Of a stretch of 64,000 nucleotides of DNA, positions 43,860-52,221 are shown in pieces; position 1 is the first letter of the stretch; every line of letters begins with the position of its first letter. This DNA is from Candidatus Didemnitutus sp. (GTDB lineage: Bacteria > Verrucomicrobiota > Verrucomicrobiia > Opitutales > Opitutaceae), in NCBI GenBank assembly GCA_019634575.1, contig JAHCAY010000001.1, forward strand, positions 3,224,001 to 3,288,000, written 5' to 3'. Made by a program: the position numbers and the translations under genes. The notes below the pieces were generated by a model. That model saw only the letters and a list, made by a program, of their open reading frames with translations, was not told the DNA's origin and searched no databases.

Positions 43860-44038
43860 GTTGGTTACAAACGGCCCGGGCCGCCCGGCAAGAAACGCGG
43901 AGCGGCTCACGGCCCGATGTGGGAAAATCCCGGCGCACGCACGCCTTAGGGGTCGGGGTCCGCGGTGTGCGCAAGTTTCAAGGACCCCAGGGAAACGCCG
44001 GGCGACGGATTCATCTCCGCCGCCCGGAAAGCTTTTTG
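43860..44038 (+). ncRNA. Possible small structured RNA with its own terminator
   Basis: This stretch of about 180 nt has no protein-like frame, follows a strong terminator and ends in its own hairpin. CCGGGCG-A-CGGA faces TCCG-C-CGCCCGG (ending 44027) with AAAGCTTTTT after it, on the plus strand. Inside, CCCGGCG (43929-43935) pairs with CGCCGGG (43996-44002), enclosing GGGGTCC/GGACCCC (43954-43960 with 43982-43988). GCGCAC and CGCCCGGC offer alternative pairings. Size and setting would fit a 6S-like or other housekeeping RNA, but I cannot match a known consensus. Confidence 0.35.
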
Positions 44039-44062
44039 CCCTCGGCGCCCAGTCGCGCGTCC

Positions 44063-45646
44063 TCAGCTCGAGCGAACCGGCGGCTGCGTGTGGAAGCGGG
44101 CGATGCCGGCGAGCTGGTCGGCCACGAGGCGGTCGCTGCGGCAGCGGGCGAATTTGCCCGCGCCTTCGCGCAGGCCGTGCAGGCGCGTCCATTCGTTGAA
44201 CGTCCCCGGCATCACGAGGCGCACGAGCGGTGCTTCGAGCGCGCCGTTCGCGCGACGGCCCGTGTAGTCAAGTTGGTGCCGGCTGAGTTCGAGATCGAGT
44301 TCCGCGGCGAGCAGCGGGCCGGTCGGCGTGCGCACGGTGCCCGGGCGAAGTTCGATCCACCATTCGTGACAGCCCTGCGGGCGCGGCACCATGCGGGTGA
44401 AATACGGCGCGACGTGAAAATTCACCGGCGTCCACTCGTTGCGCGCGCACACGGCGAGCAGCGCCGCGGTGACTTCGCGTTCGCTCACCCGTTCGGCGAA
44501 GGAGTTCAACTGGAGTTTCGTGCGGCCGGTGAAGACGAGGCGTGCGGGTTTGGTGGAGACGAACATCACCGTGTCACCCACGAGGCAGCGGCAAAGGCCG
44601 GCGGGCGTCGAGACGATGAGGGCGTATTCCACGTTGGGCTGCACGTCGGCCAGCGACACGCATCGGTTGCCGAGCGTCGAGAGGTCGGCATCGGCGAGTT
44701 CGCGCGCCGGGAGGAATTCGAAGAACAGCCCGTGATCCGTGAGCAGACGGAGTCCGGCTCCTGTGTCGCCATCCTGCGCGGCGTAGATGCCCTCGGCGCC
44801 CGCATAAAGCTCGTGCAACGCGACGTCGGGTCCGAGGTTCGCGCGCAGGTCGTCGGCGAAAATGCCGAGGATCGAGCCGGAGTGCAGGCAGCAGGCGAGC
44901 TTCGGCCAGACGGCGCGGAGGTGCTGCACCCGCCGCTTGTCGGTGCTATGGTGTGCGCGTGTCGCCTCGGCGAGGGCGGCGAGCGAGGACGGAGTGCCCG
45001 CGACGAGGCGCACGTCCCAGTTCGAACATTTCTCGGCGACGGCGCGCATCTTTTCCTCGCCTTCTGGCAGACGCGCGACGGCGCGCGGCGGAGCGTAGAG
45101 ATTCTTCTCGCTCCACTCGCTGAGCGCCAGCGGGACCATCGCGTCGAGGTAGCCGGCGTAGGCGCCGCCGGATTCGTTGAGCGCCGTGCTCGCGCCGATG
45201 TGCAGATGGCGTCCGGCGAAGAGTTCGGGTTGCCCGGTTTGCGCGGCGTGCAACAGCAGGGCGTCGCCCAGCGCGGCGCGGTAGTGCGCGAGCATGGCGG
45301 GCGTGGCGGGCAGCGGCTTGGGCGTGCCGTCGACGGTGCCGGCGGTGTAGACGAAGAAGCGGCAGCGGCCCGGCCAGAGCACGTCGGTGGCGCCGGCGGC
45401 CATGCGCTCGACCCAGCCCTTGAAATCCCCCGGCGTGCGCAGCGGCACCTGTGTGCGATAGTCGGCGTAGGCGGTCCGCGGGCCGAGGCCGTGCTGGCGG
45501 CCGAACTCCGTGTGCGCGTGCGCGGCCATGAGCGCGGCGAAGGCGCGTTGCTGGCCGGCGCTGTCGCGGCCGCGCAGGCGTCGTTGCAGGTGCCGCATGC
45601 GGTAGCTCGCGATGAGTTTCACGAGGAAGCGCGGCGCGAGCGTCAT
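44063..45646 (-). CDS. GH3-superfamily acyl-adenylate (acyl acid-amido synthetase-like) protein
   Basis: 527 residues. The GH3 ATP site appears as RFFVYTAGTVDGTPKPLP (residues 97-114). The acyl-site block YAGAEGIYAAQ and the hinge region FTGRTKLQLNSFAERVSE are also typical of the family. Plant GH3 enzymes adenylate acyl acids such as auxin or jasmonate and join them to amino acids. Bacterial homologues are common in Bacteroidota and Verrucomicrobiota but mostly uncharacterised. The gene is alone on its strand, divergent from a RluA-type synthase. Substrate is unknown. Confidence 0.87.
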   Translation of the reverse strand: MTLAPRFLVKLIASYRMRHLQRRLRGRDSAGQQRAFAALMAAHAHTEFGRQHGLGPRTAYADYRTQVPLRTPGDFKGWVERMAAGATDVLWPGRCRFFVYTAGTVDGTPKPLPATPAMLAHYRAALGDALLLHAAQTGQPELFAGRHLHIGASTALNESGGAYAGYLDAMVPLALSEWSEKNLYAPPRAVARLPEGEEKMRAVAEKCSNWDVRLVAGTPSSLAALAEATRAHHSTDKRRVQHLRAVWPKLACCLHSGSILGIFADDLRANLGPDVALHELYAGAEGIYAAQDGDTGAGLRLLTDHGLFFEFLPARELADADLSTLGNRCVSLADVQPNVEYALIVSTPAGLCRCLVGDTVMFVSTKPARLVFTGRTKLQLNSFAERVSEREVTAALLAVCARNEWTPVNFHVAPYFTRMVPRPQGCHEWWIELRPGTVRTPTGPLLAAELDLELSRHQLDYTGRRANGALEAPLVRLVMPGTFNEWTRLHGLREGAGKFARCRSDRLVADQLAGIARFHTQPPVRSS

Positions 45647-45782
45647 GGCGGCAAGTGAAGGGATTACGCGGCGCGAAGCCAGAGTGGAGCGGGGATGGTC
45701 GGCGAAATTCTTTTAAAAGCGCCGGTTTGCGGCGCGGATAAACGTTGCCGCGCCCGCGGCGTTGCCGTTCAACACGCGCCGC

Positions 45783-46580
45783 ATGCCGTCGTTGCCGCCG
45801 GTCATCTTCGAGGACGAGGCGCTCATCGCCTTCGACAAGCCCAGCGGGTTGCTCATCGCGCCCGATCGCTGGGATAAGTCGCGCGCGAACCTCATGGACC
45901 AGGTGCACGCGGCGCTCGGGCACGGCGTGGCCAACGTCCATCGCATCGATGCCGACACGAGCGGCGTCGTGCTATGCACCAAGACGAAGCCCGCCCTGGA
46001 TTTCGTGAGCGGCCAGTTTCAGTCGAAGACGGTCGAAAAGCTCTATCTCGCGTTCGTCGTCGCGGCCGGCCCGTGCGCCGCGCCATGGGCGGGGGGCACG
46101 ACGCCGATCGCCGACGCGACGGGTGGCTTGCCGGAGGCGTTCACCGTCGAACTCGTATTGAAGGAAGACGACGCCCAGCCGGGACGCATGTGCGTCGTGC
46201 GCAAGCACGGCAAAGGTGCGGTGACGGACTTCAAGGTCAGCGAGCGCTTCGGTGCGTTCACGCTGCTCGAATGCCGGCCGCAGACCGGTCGCACGCACCA
46301 GATTCGCGTGCATCTCGCGGCGAGCGGTTGGCCGATCCTCAACGACCCGTTCTACGGCAACGACACGCGGCTGCTGCTCTCGGACCTGAAGCGCGGCTAC
46401 AAAGGGCGCGACGACGAGCGTCCGCTGATCGCGCGCCTCGCGCTGCACGCTCGCGCGCTGACGTTCACGCATCCGCTCTCGCGCGAACGCGTCACGGTCT
46501 CCGCGCCGTTGCCGCACGATTTCGAGATCGCGCAGAAATACCTCCGCAAATTCGCCGGTCCAGGCGCCCGGCGGCGTTGA
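45783..46580 (+). CDS. RluA-family pseudouridine synthase
   Basis: 265 residues from the ATG at 45783 (MPSLPPVIFEDEALIAFDKP); an ATG at 45762 adds seven residues. The catalytic loop HRIDADTSGVVL contains D56; PQTGRTHQIRVHLAASGWPI and LALHARALTFTHP are family blocks. There is no N-terminal S4 domain, as in RluA/TruC-type enzymes that modify 23S rRNA and/or tRNA. The target uridine cannot be told from sequence. The gene is divergent from the GH3 gene with a 136-bp gap. Confidence 0.92.
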   Translation: MPSLPPVIFEDEALIAFDKPSGLLIAPDRWDKSRANLMDQVHAALGHGVANVHRIDADTSGVVLCTKTKPALDFVSGQFQSKTVEKLYLAFVVAAGPCAAPWAGGTTPIADATGGLPEAFTVELVLKEDDAQPGRMCVVRKHGKGAVTDFKVSERFGAFTLLECRPQTGRTHQIRVHLAASGWPILNDPFYGNDTRLLLSDLKRGYKGRDDERPLIARLALHARALTFTHPLSRERVTVSAPLPHDFEIAQKYLRKFAGPGARRR

Positions 46581-46819
46581 GTGGTCGCGCGGGCCGGGCC
46601 CATCGCCCCGTGGCAGCGTTGCACCGCGCAAAGCCGCATGCCGAGAAAGCTCCGGCGTCGGCGCGAAGTTTTTGTTATCCATTAAGAACTTTGTGGTGCG
46701 ATGCGGGGTGGGCGGACGGGCTTACATTTGTCATACAGCGGCTAATAGTTGGCGGGCGCGCTGGCCTTGGCGTTGCGAGTGGTCGTGGTGCGGAGTTCCT
46801 TGGCGCCACTCTTTCCCCC

Positions 46820-48826
46820 ATGAGTAACCCCGCTACGGTTTCCCACTCCGTCGATGCCGACGGCATCGGCTGGATCGTTTTCGACGACCCCACGAGTCGC
46901 GCCAACGTCTTCAATCCCCCGACCCAGGCCGCACTGCGCGCCGCAGTCGAGGCGCTCGCGGCGCAGCCGGTAAAGGCGGTCGTAGTCACGAGCGGGAAAG
47001 AGAAAATCTTCATCGCCGGCGCGGATCTGAAATGGCTCGGCAAGATCGCGACGCCCGCGGAGGGCAAGGACGCCTCGCGCGGAGGGCACGCACTGTTCGG
47101 CTTGTTGGACAACTTCAAGGTGCCTGTCGTGTGCGCGATTCACGGCGCGTGCGCCGGCGGCGGCTACGAACTCGCGCTCGCGTGTCACTGGCGCGTCGCG
47201 AGCGACGCGAAGGAAACTGTCATCGGCCTGCCGGAAGTCGGCATCGGTTTGATTCCCGGCTGGGGCGGCTGCGCGCGCCTGCCGCGACTGATCGGGGCGA
47301 AAGCCGCGGTCGATCACATCCTGAAGGCGCAGCTGCTGCCCGCCGCCGAGGCGCACAAGGCCGGACTCGTCGATGAACTCGTGCCGGCAACCGAGTTGAA
47401 GGCGCGTGCGAAAGCCGCCGCGCTGAAGCTTGCCGCGAACGGCAAGCCCGCGCGCGCCGGTGCGCCGACCGCGGACGCGACGTTTTTCGCGGAGCAGCGC
47501 AAGATTGCCGCTTCGCGTATGCGCGGGCAACCCGCGCCGGCCGCGGTGCTCGAAGCCGTGGAAAAGGGCGCCGGGGTTTCCCTCGACGCGGCGTTGGAGA
47601 TCGAAGCGTCGCTCTTCGGCGAAATCGCCGCCGGCGACGTGGCGCACAACATGGTGCACGTGTTCTTCCTCAAGGATGCGGTGAAGAAGCTCACGGTCGA
47701 CGCATGGTTCCAGAAACCGGCGGAGGCCGTCGCGCCCGCGCCGTTCCGGAAGATCGGCGTGATCGGCGCCGGCGTCATGGGCTCGGGCATCGCGCAGTGG
47801 TGCGCAGCGCGCGGCTACAGCGTCGTGATGCGCGACGTGAAACCGGAGTTTGTCGAGCGCGGCCTCGCGGTGATCAAGGGCCTCTTCGACGAAGCGGCGA
47901 AGCGCGGCAAGATGTCCGCCGACGCCGCGGCGCAGGGCGCGGCGCGCGTGCAGGGCACGACGGAGCTGGCGGCATTCGCCGACTGCGACCTCGTGGTCGA
48001 GGCGATCGTCGAGAACGTCGCCGCGAAGCAGGCGCTGTTCGCGGAGTTGTCGAAGGTCGTGCGTGCGGATTGCGTGCTGGCGTCGAACACCTCGGCGTTG
48101 CCGATCGAGGAACTCGCGGCGACGGCGACGCAACCCGGCCGCACGATCGGCATCCACTTCTTCAATCCGGTCAGCCGCATGCCGCTGATCGAGATGGTCC
48201 TCTCGCCGCACACGACGCGCGAGACGGCGGACCGCGTGCTGGCGTTCGCGAAGCACCTCGGCAAGACGCCGGTCATCTGCCGCTCCTCGCCGGGCTTCCT
48301 CGTGACGCGCGTGCTGTTCTTCTACCTCAACGCCGCGTGCGAACTCTGGGAGCAAGGCGTGCCGACGGACACGATCGATCGCGCGATGCGCGACTGGGGC
48401 TGGCCGATGGGCCCGATGCGCCTGATCGACGAGGTCGGCGTGGACGTGACGGATTTCATCTACGGCGAGATGAAGCACTATTTCCCGGCGCGTTTCGGGA
48501 GCACGAGCGTGTGCGGCCAGATGCTCGCCGCCGGCATGAAGGGCCGGAAGAACGGCGCGTCGACCGGCTTCTACGTCTACGACGGCGGCAAGGAGGCGTT
48601 GAATCCGGCGATGGCGTCGTTCGCGCCGGCCGCGGTGAAGACGATGGACGCGCAGGCGATCGCGGAACATCTCAACGGCGTGATGATCGCCGAGACGAAG
48701 CGTGTGCTCGACGAAGGCGTGTTGAAGACCGCGGACGACGCGGACTTCGCGCTGCTGATGGGCACGGGATTCCCGGCGTTCCGCGGCGGCCTGATGCGCT
48801 ACGCGCGCGCACACCGACGCGGCTGA
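46820..48826 (+). CDS. fadJ: Bifunctional enoyl-CoA hydratase / 3-hydroxyacyl-CoA dehydrogenase (FadJ/FadB type)
   Basis: 668 residues from the ATG at 46820 (MSNPATVSHSVDADGIGW). The crotonase domain covers 1-190 with the oxyanion loop IAGADLKWL and the two catalytic Glu, E117 (GGGYELAL) and E139 (LPEVGIG). The NAD-binding domain starts near 311 (GVIGAGVMGSGIAQW), with SNTSALPIEELA and the catalytic His in IGIHFFNPV near 443. A C-terminal 3HCDH domain follows. It carries out the middle two steps of fatty acid beta-oxidation. It is slightly shorter than FadB (about 730), and no thiolase gene is adjacent. It precedes the fused 2-oxoacid dehydrogenase by 104 bp, so acyl-CoA made there may feed into it. 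Confidence 0.94.
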   Translation: MSNPATVSHSVDADGIGWIVFDDPTSRANVFNPPTQAALRAAVEALAAQPVKAVVVTSGKEKIFIAGADLKWLGKIATPAEGKDASRGGHALFGLLDNFKVPVVCAIHGACAGGGYELALACHWRVASDAKETVIGLPEVGIGLIPGWGGCARLPRLIGAKAAVDHILKAQLLPAAEAHKAGLVDELVPATELKARAKAAALKLAANGKPARAGAPTADATFFAEQRKIAASRMRGQPAPAAVLEAVEKGAGVSLDAALEIEASLFGEIAAGDVAHNMVHVFFLKDAVKKLTVDAWFQKPAEAVAPAPFRKIGVIGAGVMGSGIAQWCAARGYSVVMRDVKPEFVERGLAVIKGLFDEAAKRGKMSADAAAQGAARVQGTTELAAFADCDLVVEAIVENVAAKQALFAELSKVVRADCVLASNTSALPIEELAATATQPGRTIGIHFFNPVSRMPLIEMVLSPHTTRETADRVLAFAKHLGKTPVICRSSPGFLVTRVLFFYLNAACELWEQGVPTDTIDRAMRDWGWPMGPMRLIDEVGVDVTDFIYGEMKHYFPARFGSTSVCGQMLAAGMKGRKNGASTGFYVYDGGKEALNPAMASFAPAAVKTMDAQAIAEHLNGVMIAETKRVLDEGVLKTADDADFALLMGTGFPAFRGGLMRYARAHRRG

Positions 48827-48930
48827 CGCGGCGCTTAGCGGCACAGTTCCTCCACGCAACCTTGCATCGCGGCATCCAGAATTGCCGTTGCCGCAGGAAT
48901 CGTTTTCCGAAACCTACCCCACGTCTCGCC

Positions 48931-51900
48931 ATGGCCAAAGCCACGAACTCCACTCTGAACAAGGAGCAGCGCCGCCACCTGCTGCGCACGATGCTGGAGA
49001 GCCGGCACGGCGACCTCCGCGAGGAGAGTCTGAATCGGCAGGGCAAGGGGCATTTCCACGTCTCGGGCCGCGGCCACGAGGCGTTCAGCGCGCTCGGCGC
49101 GCAGCTGCGCGACGGCGATTTCATCGTGCCGTATTACCGCGACCGCGGGCTGTGCATGGGGCGCGGCATGAACACGCGCGAACTGGCGTTGGAGTATTTC
49201 GCGAAGCGCGAGTCGTCGTCGCGCGGACGCATGATGCCGTCGCATTTTTCCTCCCGTCCGCTGAACATCGTCAGCGTGCCGACGCCGCTCGGCGCGCAGC
49301 TGTTGCCGGCGTGCGGCGTGGCCTGGGGCATGAAGCTCGATGGCAAGGACAGCGTGGTCGTGACCTCGATCGGCGATGCGGCGTCGCGCCAGGGCGATTT
49401 CTACGAGGCGATCAGCTTCGCGCAGGAGAAGAAGCTGCCGGTGCTCTTCATCGTCGAGGACAATGCCTACGGCATCTCGACGCCGACGCGGAAAACCAAC
49501 CCGCTCGCGATCGACGTGCTCAACAAGTCGCAGTGGCGCGTGATCGACGGCTCCGACCTCGAGGTCGTGCACGCCGAGACGCGGAAGGCCATCGCGCAGC
49601 TCCGCGCGGGCGAGGGGCCGGTGTTTCTCTGGGCCAAGGTCGAGCGGCTTTCGAGTCACACCAGCTCGGACGACCACACGCTCTACCGGACGAAGGAGGA
49701 CATCGCCGCGATGGAGAAGGCGGATCCGATCCGCGTGCTCCGCGATCGCATGATCAAGGCCGGCGAGCTCACCGAGGCGGAGTTCGCCCAGCTCGACGAG
49801 GAGATCAAGGAGAAGGTTCGCGCCGACTACGCGGCGGCCGAGAAGGCCGAAGATCCGCGTGCCGACGAATTGCTTCTCGATGTGACGGGCGCGTCGCCCG
49901 ACCTGAACGAGGAGCTCTTCAAGGCCGGCAAGTATCGCATGGGCGACTTGATCAACAAGACGCTCCGCGCCGGCCTCGATGCCGATCCCGGCCGCGTGAT
50001 TTTCGGCGAGGACATCGAGGATCCGAAGGGCGGCGTGTTCCGTCTCACGCAAAAACTCTCGACTGATTTTCCGGAGCAGGTCTTCAACTCGCCGCTCGCG
50101 GAATCGACGATCTACGGCATCGGTGGCGGCCTTGCGCTCTACGGACGCCGGCCGGTGTTCGAGCTGCAGTTCATCGACTTCAGTTTCCCGGGCTTCAACC
50201 AGATCGTGCAGAACCTTGCGAATCTCCGCTGGCGCTCGAACGGCGCGTGGAAGGTGCCCGCGGTGTTCTATGCGCCCTACGGCGCCTATCTGCCTGGCGG
50301 CTCGCTCTGGCATTCGCAGGCGAACGAGTCGGCTTACGCGCATTTTCCCGGCCTCAACGTCGTGGTGCCATCCACGCCCGAAGACGCGGCCGGCCTGCTC
50401 TGGACCGCGATGCACGGCGAGGACATCACGCTGTTCCTGGCGCCGAAGCACATGCTCTGGGCCGAGGTCGAGTCGAAGCAGCCGATCAAATCCATCCCGC
50501 TCGGCTCGGCGCGCGTGGTGACCGCAGGCGAAGACCTCACGATCGTCGCGTGGGGCAACACGATGGAGAAGGCCCACGAAGCGATTGCAGAGTTGCAGGG
50601 CGAAGTGAGCGTCGAGCTCATCGACCTGCGCTCGATCATGCCGTGGGACAAAGCGACCATCGAGGCCTCGGTGCGCAAGACCGGCCGGCTCCTCGTCATC
50701 CAGGAAGACACCGAAGCGTGCTCCGTCGGCCAGATGATCGTGCAGCACGTCGTGGGTCGCGCGGACATCTTCGGTGCCCTGAAGGCGCCGCCGCGTCTGA
50801 TCACGAAGGGCAACGTGATGATCGGTTACAACCCGATCTACGAATACGCCGCGCTGCCCGCCGTGCCGCAGATCGTCGAGGCGATTTGGGAACTGGTGGC
50901 GCTGAACCTCGCGCGCGGGGAAATCCCCGCCGCCGTTACGGTGGGAGCGAGCTTGCTCGCGACTTCCACACTCGAACCCGTCGCGACCAAGGTCGCTCCC
51001 ACAGCCACACCGGCGGCTGGCGCATCTTCCGCGCATGGTCCGCAGAACACCGTCGTTGCCGGCACGAGCGACATCGTGGTGCGCGTGCCGATCATGGGCG
51101 AAGGCCTGCGCTCCGCCCGCGTGGTGAATTTGAACAAGAAGCCCGGCGATGCCGTGAAGCACGACGACGTGCTCTGCGAACTCGAGACCGACAAGGCCGT
51201 CTATCCCGTCGAGGCGTCGTTCGCCGGCAAGTTCAAGGAATGGCGCATCAAGGTCGACGACACCGTGCTCATCGGGCAGGAGATCGCGCTCGTCACCGGC
51301 GACGCCGCGAGCGTGGCGGGATTGCCCGTCGAAGGCGCGGCGCCCACCGCGAAACCCGCGGCCGCGCCCATCGCTGCCGCGCCGAAATCCGCACCTGCCG
51401 CGCCGGCGGTCGCCAGTAAACCCGCAGTGCCTGTTTCTCTTTCCGCTCCTCCCTCCATGAATGGCAACGCCCGCCCGCCCGCCCTGCACCCCGCGATCAC
51501 GAAGCGTCTCGATGCCGTCGTGCCCGCGAACATGTTGATGGACGTGCGGTGGGAGCCGTTGAAAAAGGCGCGCGAAGCCGCGAAGGCCAAGCTCGGCAAG
51601 GCCGCGCCCTCGCCTTCGGCGATGATGGCGTGGTGCGTCACGCGTGCGCAGGAGCTGCACCCGGCGTTCCGCTGCATCGTCGGCAAGGACGGCACGATTC
51701 TCGAGCAGCCGGTCTTCGATCAAGGCGTGGCGGTCGCGCTCGAGGGCGACCGGCTCGCCACCGCGGCGATCGCGGGTGCGAACAAACTCGCGTTCGCGGA
51801 TTTCAGCGCGGCCTACAACCGCGCCGTCGAGGAGACGCGCGCCGGCAAGCTGCTCGACGTGCAGGCACCGCTCAACATCACGAGCCTCGGTGCGTTTGGT

Positions 51901-52119
51901 GTCGAGAGCGCGACGCCGATCGTGGTGCCGCCGGCGATGGCGACGCTCTTCATCGGCACGGCGCACGAGCGCATGATCAACGACGGCGGCATGATCTATC
52001 CGTGCGAGGTCGTCACGCTCTCGCTGACCTTCGACCACAAGGTCGTGAACGGCGCCGGTGCGGCGGCATTTCTCCAGGAAGTGAAGAAACAGTTCGAGGG
52101 TTTCACGCTGCCGGCGTGA
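48931..52119 (+). CDS. Single-chain 2-oxoacid dehydrogenase: E1alpha-E1beta-lipoyl-E2 fusion
   Basis: 1062 residues. Residues 1-330 are E1alpha (TPP-binding region IGDAASRQGDFYEAISFAQE to DNAYGIS, about 145-175). Residues 345-665 are E1beta (VIFGEDIEDPKGGVF, LRSIMPWDKATIE). Then come one lipoyl domain at about 705-780 with lipoyl-lysine K755 in ETDKAVYP, an Ala/Pro linker, and an E2 acyltransferase domain at about 830-1062. I see no peripheral-subunit-binding domain. The E2 motif normally HxxxDG reads H1036-KVV-N1040-G, with Asn for Asp. The order resembles branched-chain-type complexes, normally made as three proteins. A REP pair encodes residues 671-691 in the E1-E2 linker. No E3 gene is present here. 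Confidence 0.93.
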   Translation: MAKATNSTLNKEQRRHLLRTMLESRHGDLREESLNRQGKGHFHVSGRGHEAFSALGAQLRDGDFIVPYYRDRGLCMGRGMNTRELALEYFAKRESSSRGRMMPSHFSSRPLNIVSVPTPLGAQLLPACGVAWGMKLDGKDSVVVTSIGDAASRQGDFYEAISFAQEKKLPVLFIVEDNAYGISTPTRKTNPLAIDVLNKSQWRVIDGSDLEVVHAETRKAIAQLRAGEGPVFLWAKVERLSSHTSSDDHTLYRTKEDIAAMEKADPIRVLRDRMIKAGELTEAEFAQLDEEIKEKVRADYAAAEKAEDPRADELLLDVTGASPDLNEELFKAGKYRMGDLINKTLRAGLDADPGRVIFGEDIEDPKGGVFRLTQKLSTDFPEQVFNSPLAESTIYGIGGGLALYGRRPVFELQFIDFSFPGFNQIVQNLANLRWRSNGAWKVPAVFYAPYGAYLPGGSLWHSQANESAYAHFPGLNVVVPSTPEDAAGLLWTAMHGEDITLFLAPKHMLWAEVESKQPIKSIPLGSARVVTAGEDLTIVAWGNTMEKAHEAIAELQGEVSVELIDLRSIMPWDKATIEASVRKTGRLLVIQEDTEACSVGQMIVQHVVGRADIFGALKAPPRLITKGNVMIGYNPIYEYAALPAVPQIVEAIWELVALNLARGEIPAAVTVGASLLATSTLEPVATKVAPTATPAAGASSAHGPQNTVVAGTSDIVVRVPIMGEGLRSARVVNLNKKPGDAVKHDDVLCELETDKAVYPVEASFAGKFKEWRIKVDDTVLIGQEIALVTGDAASVAGLPVEGAAPTAKPAAAPIAAAPKSAPAAPAVASKPAVPVSLSAPPSMNGNARPPALHPAITKRLDAVVPANMLMDVRWEPLKKAREAAKAKLGKAAPSPSAMMAWCVTRAQELHPAFRCIVGKDGTILEQPVFDQGVAVALEGDRLATAAIAGANKLAFADFSAAYNRAVEETRAGKLLDVQAPLNITSLGAFGVESATPIVVPPAMATLFIGTAHERMINDGGMIYPCEVVTLSLTFDHKVVNGAGAAAFLQEVKKQFEGFTLPA
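50941..51002. repeat. REP-type inverted pair inside the fused dehydrogenase gene
   Basis: Two 23-bp copies face each other at 50941-50963 and 50980-51002, with a 16-bp spacer. Both read GTGGGAGCGA...TCGCGAC from their outer ends and differ only in the loop (GCTTGC or CCTTGG). The GGAG mark precedes a palindrome. The unit closely resembles the abundant REP of Pseudomonas genomes. It is in frame and codes for an Ala/Thr/Val-rich linker. Confidence 0.85.
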
Positions 52120-52125
52120 GCGAGC

Positions 52126-52147
52126 GCAGGCTGCGGCGTCAGCCTGC
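52126..52147 (+). terminator. Hairpin after the fused dehydrogenase gene
   Basis: GCAGGCTG (52126-52133) pairs perfectly with CAGCCTGC (52140-52147) around CGGCGT, seven bases after the stop codon. There is no T tract. Confidence 0.5.
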
Positions 52148-52174
52148 ACGCTGCGAAGGTGGTATCAATCTCAC

Positions 52175-52221
52175 GGTGGGCTCAGCGGTCCCGCCCTACC
52201 GCGCACTAGCGATGCGCTAGT
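52175..52221. repeat. REP-like element plus short palindrome
   Basis: Read on the minus strand, 52199-52175 begins GTAGGGCGGGACCGC and closes with GCCCACC, a GTAG-marked imperfect palindrome related to the unit in the hybrid kinase gene. Next to it ACTAGCG-ATG-CGCTAGT (52205-52221) is a perfect inverted repeat that covers the stop codon of the acetyltransferase gene. Confidence 0.5.

Noticed and set aside
46742..48859. 705-aa minus-strand frame opposite the FadJ-type gene
   Set aside because: No domain pattern; the plus strand has complete crotonase and 3-hydroxyacyl-CoA dehydrogenase motifs.
48835..52149. 1104-aa minus-strand frame opposite the fused dehydrogenase
   Set aside because: Composition typical of antisense shadow (Arg, Asp, His, Leu); the plus strand has four recognisable catalytic domains throughout.
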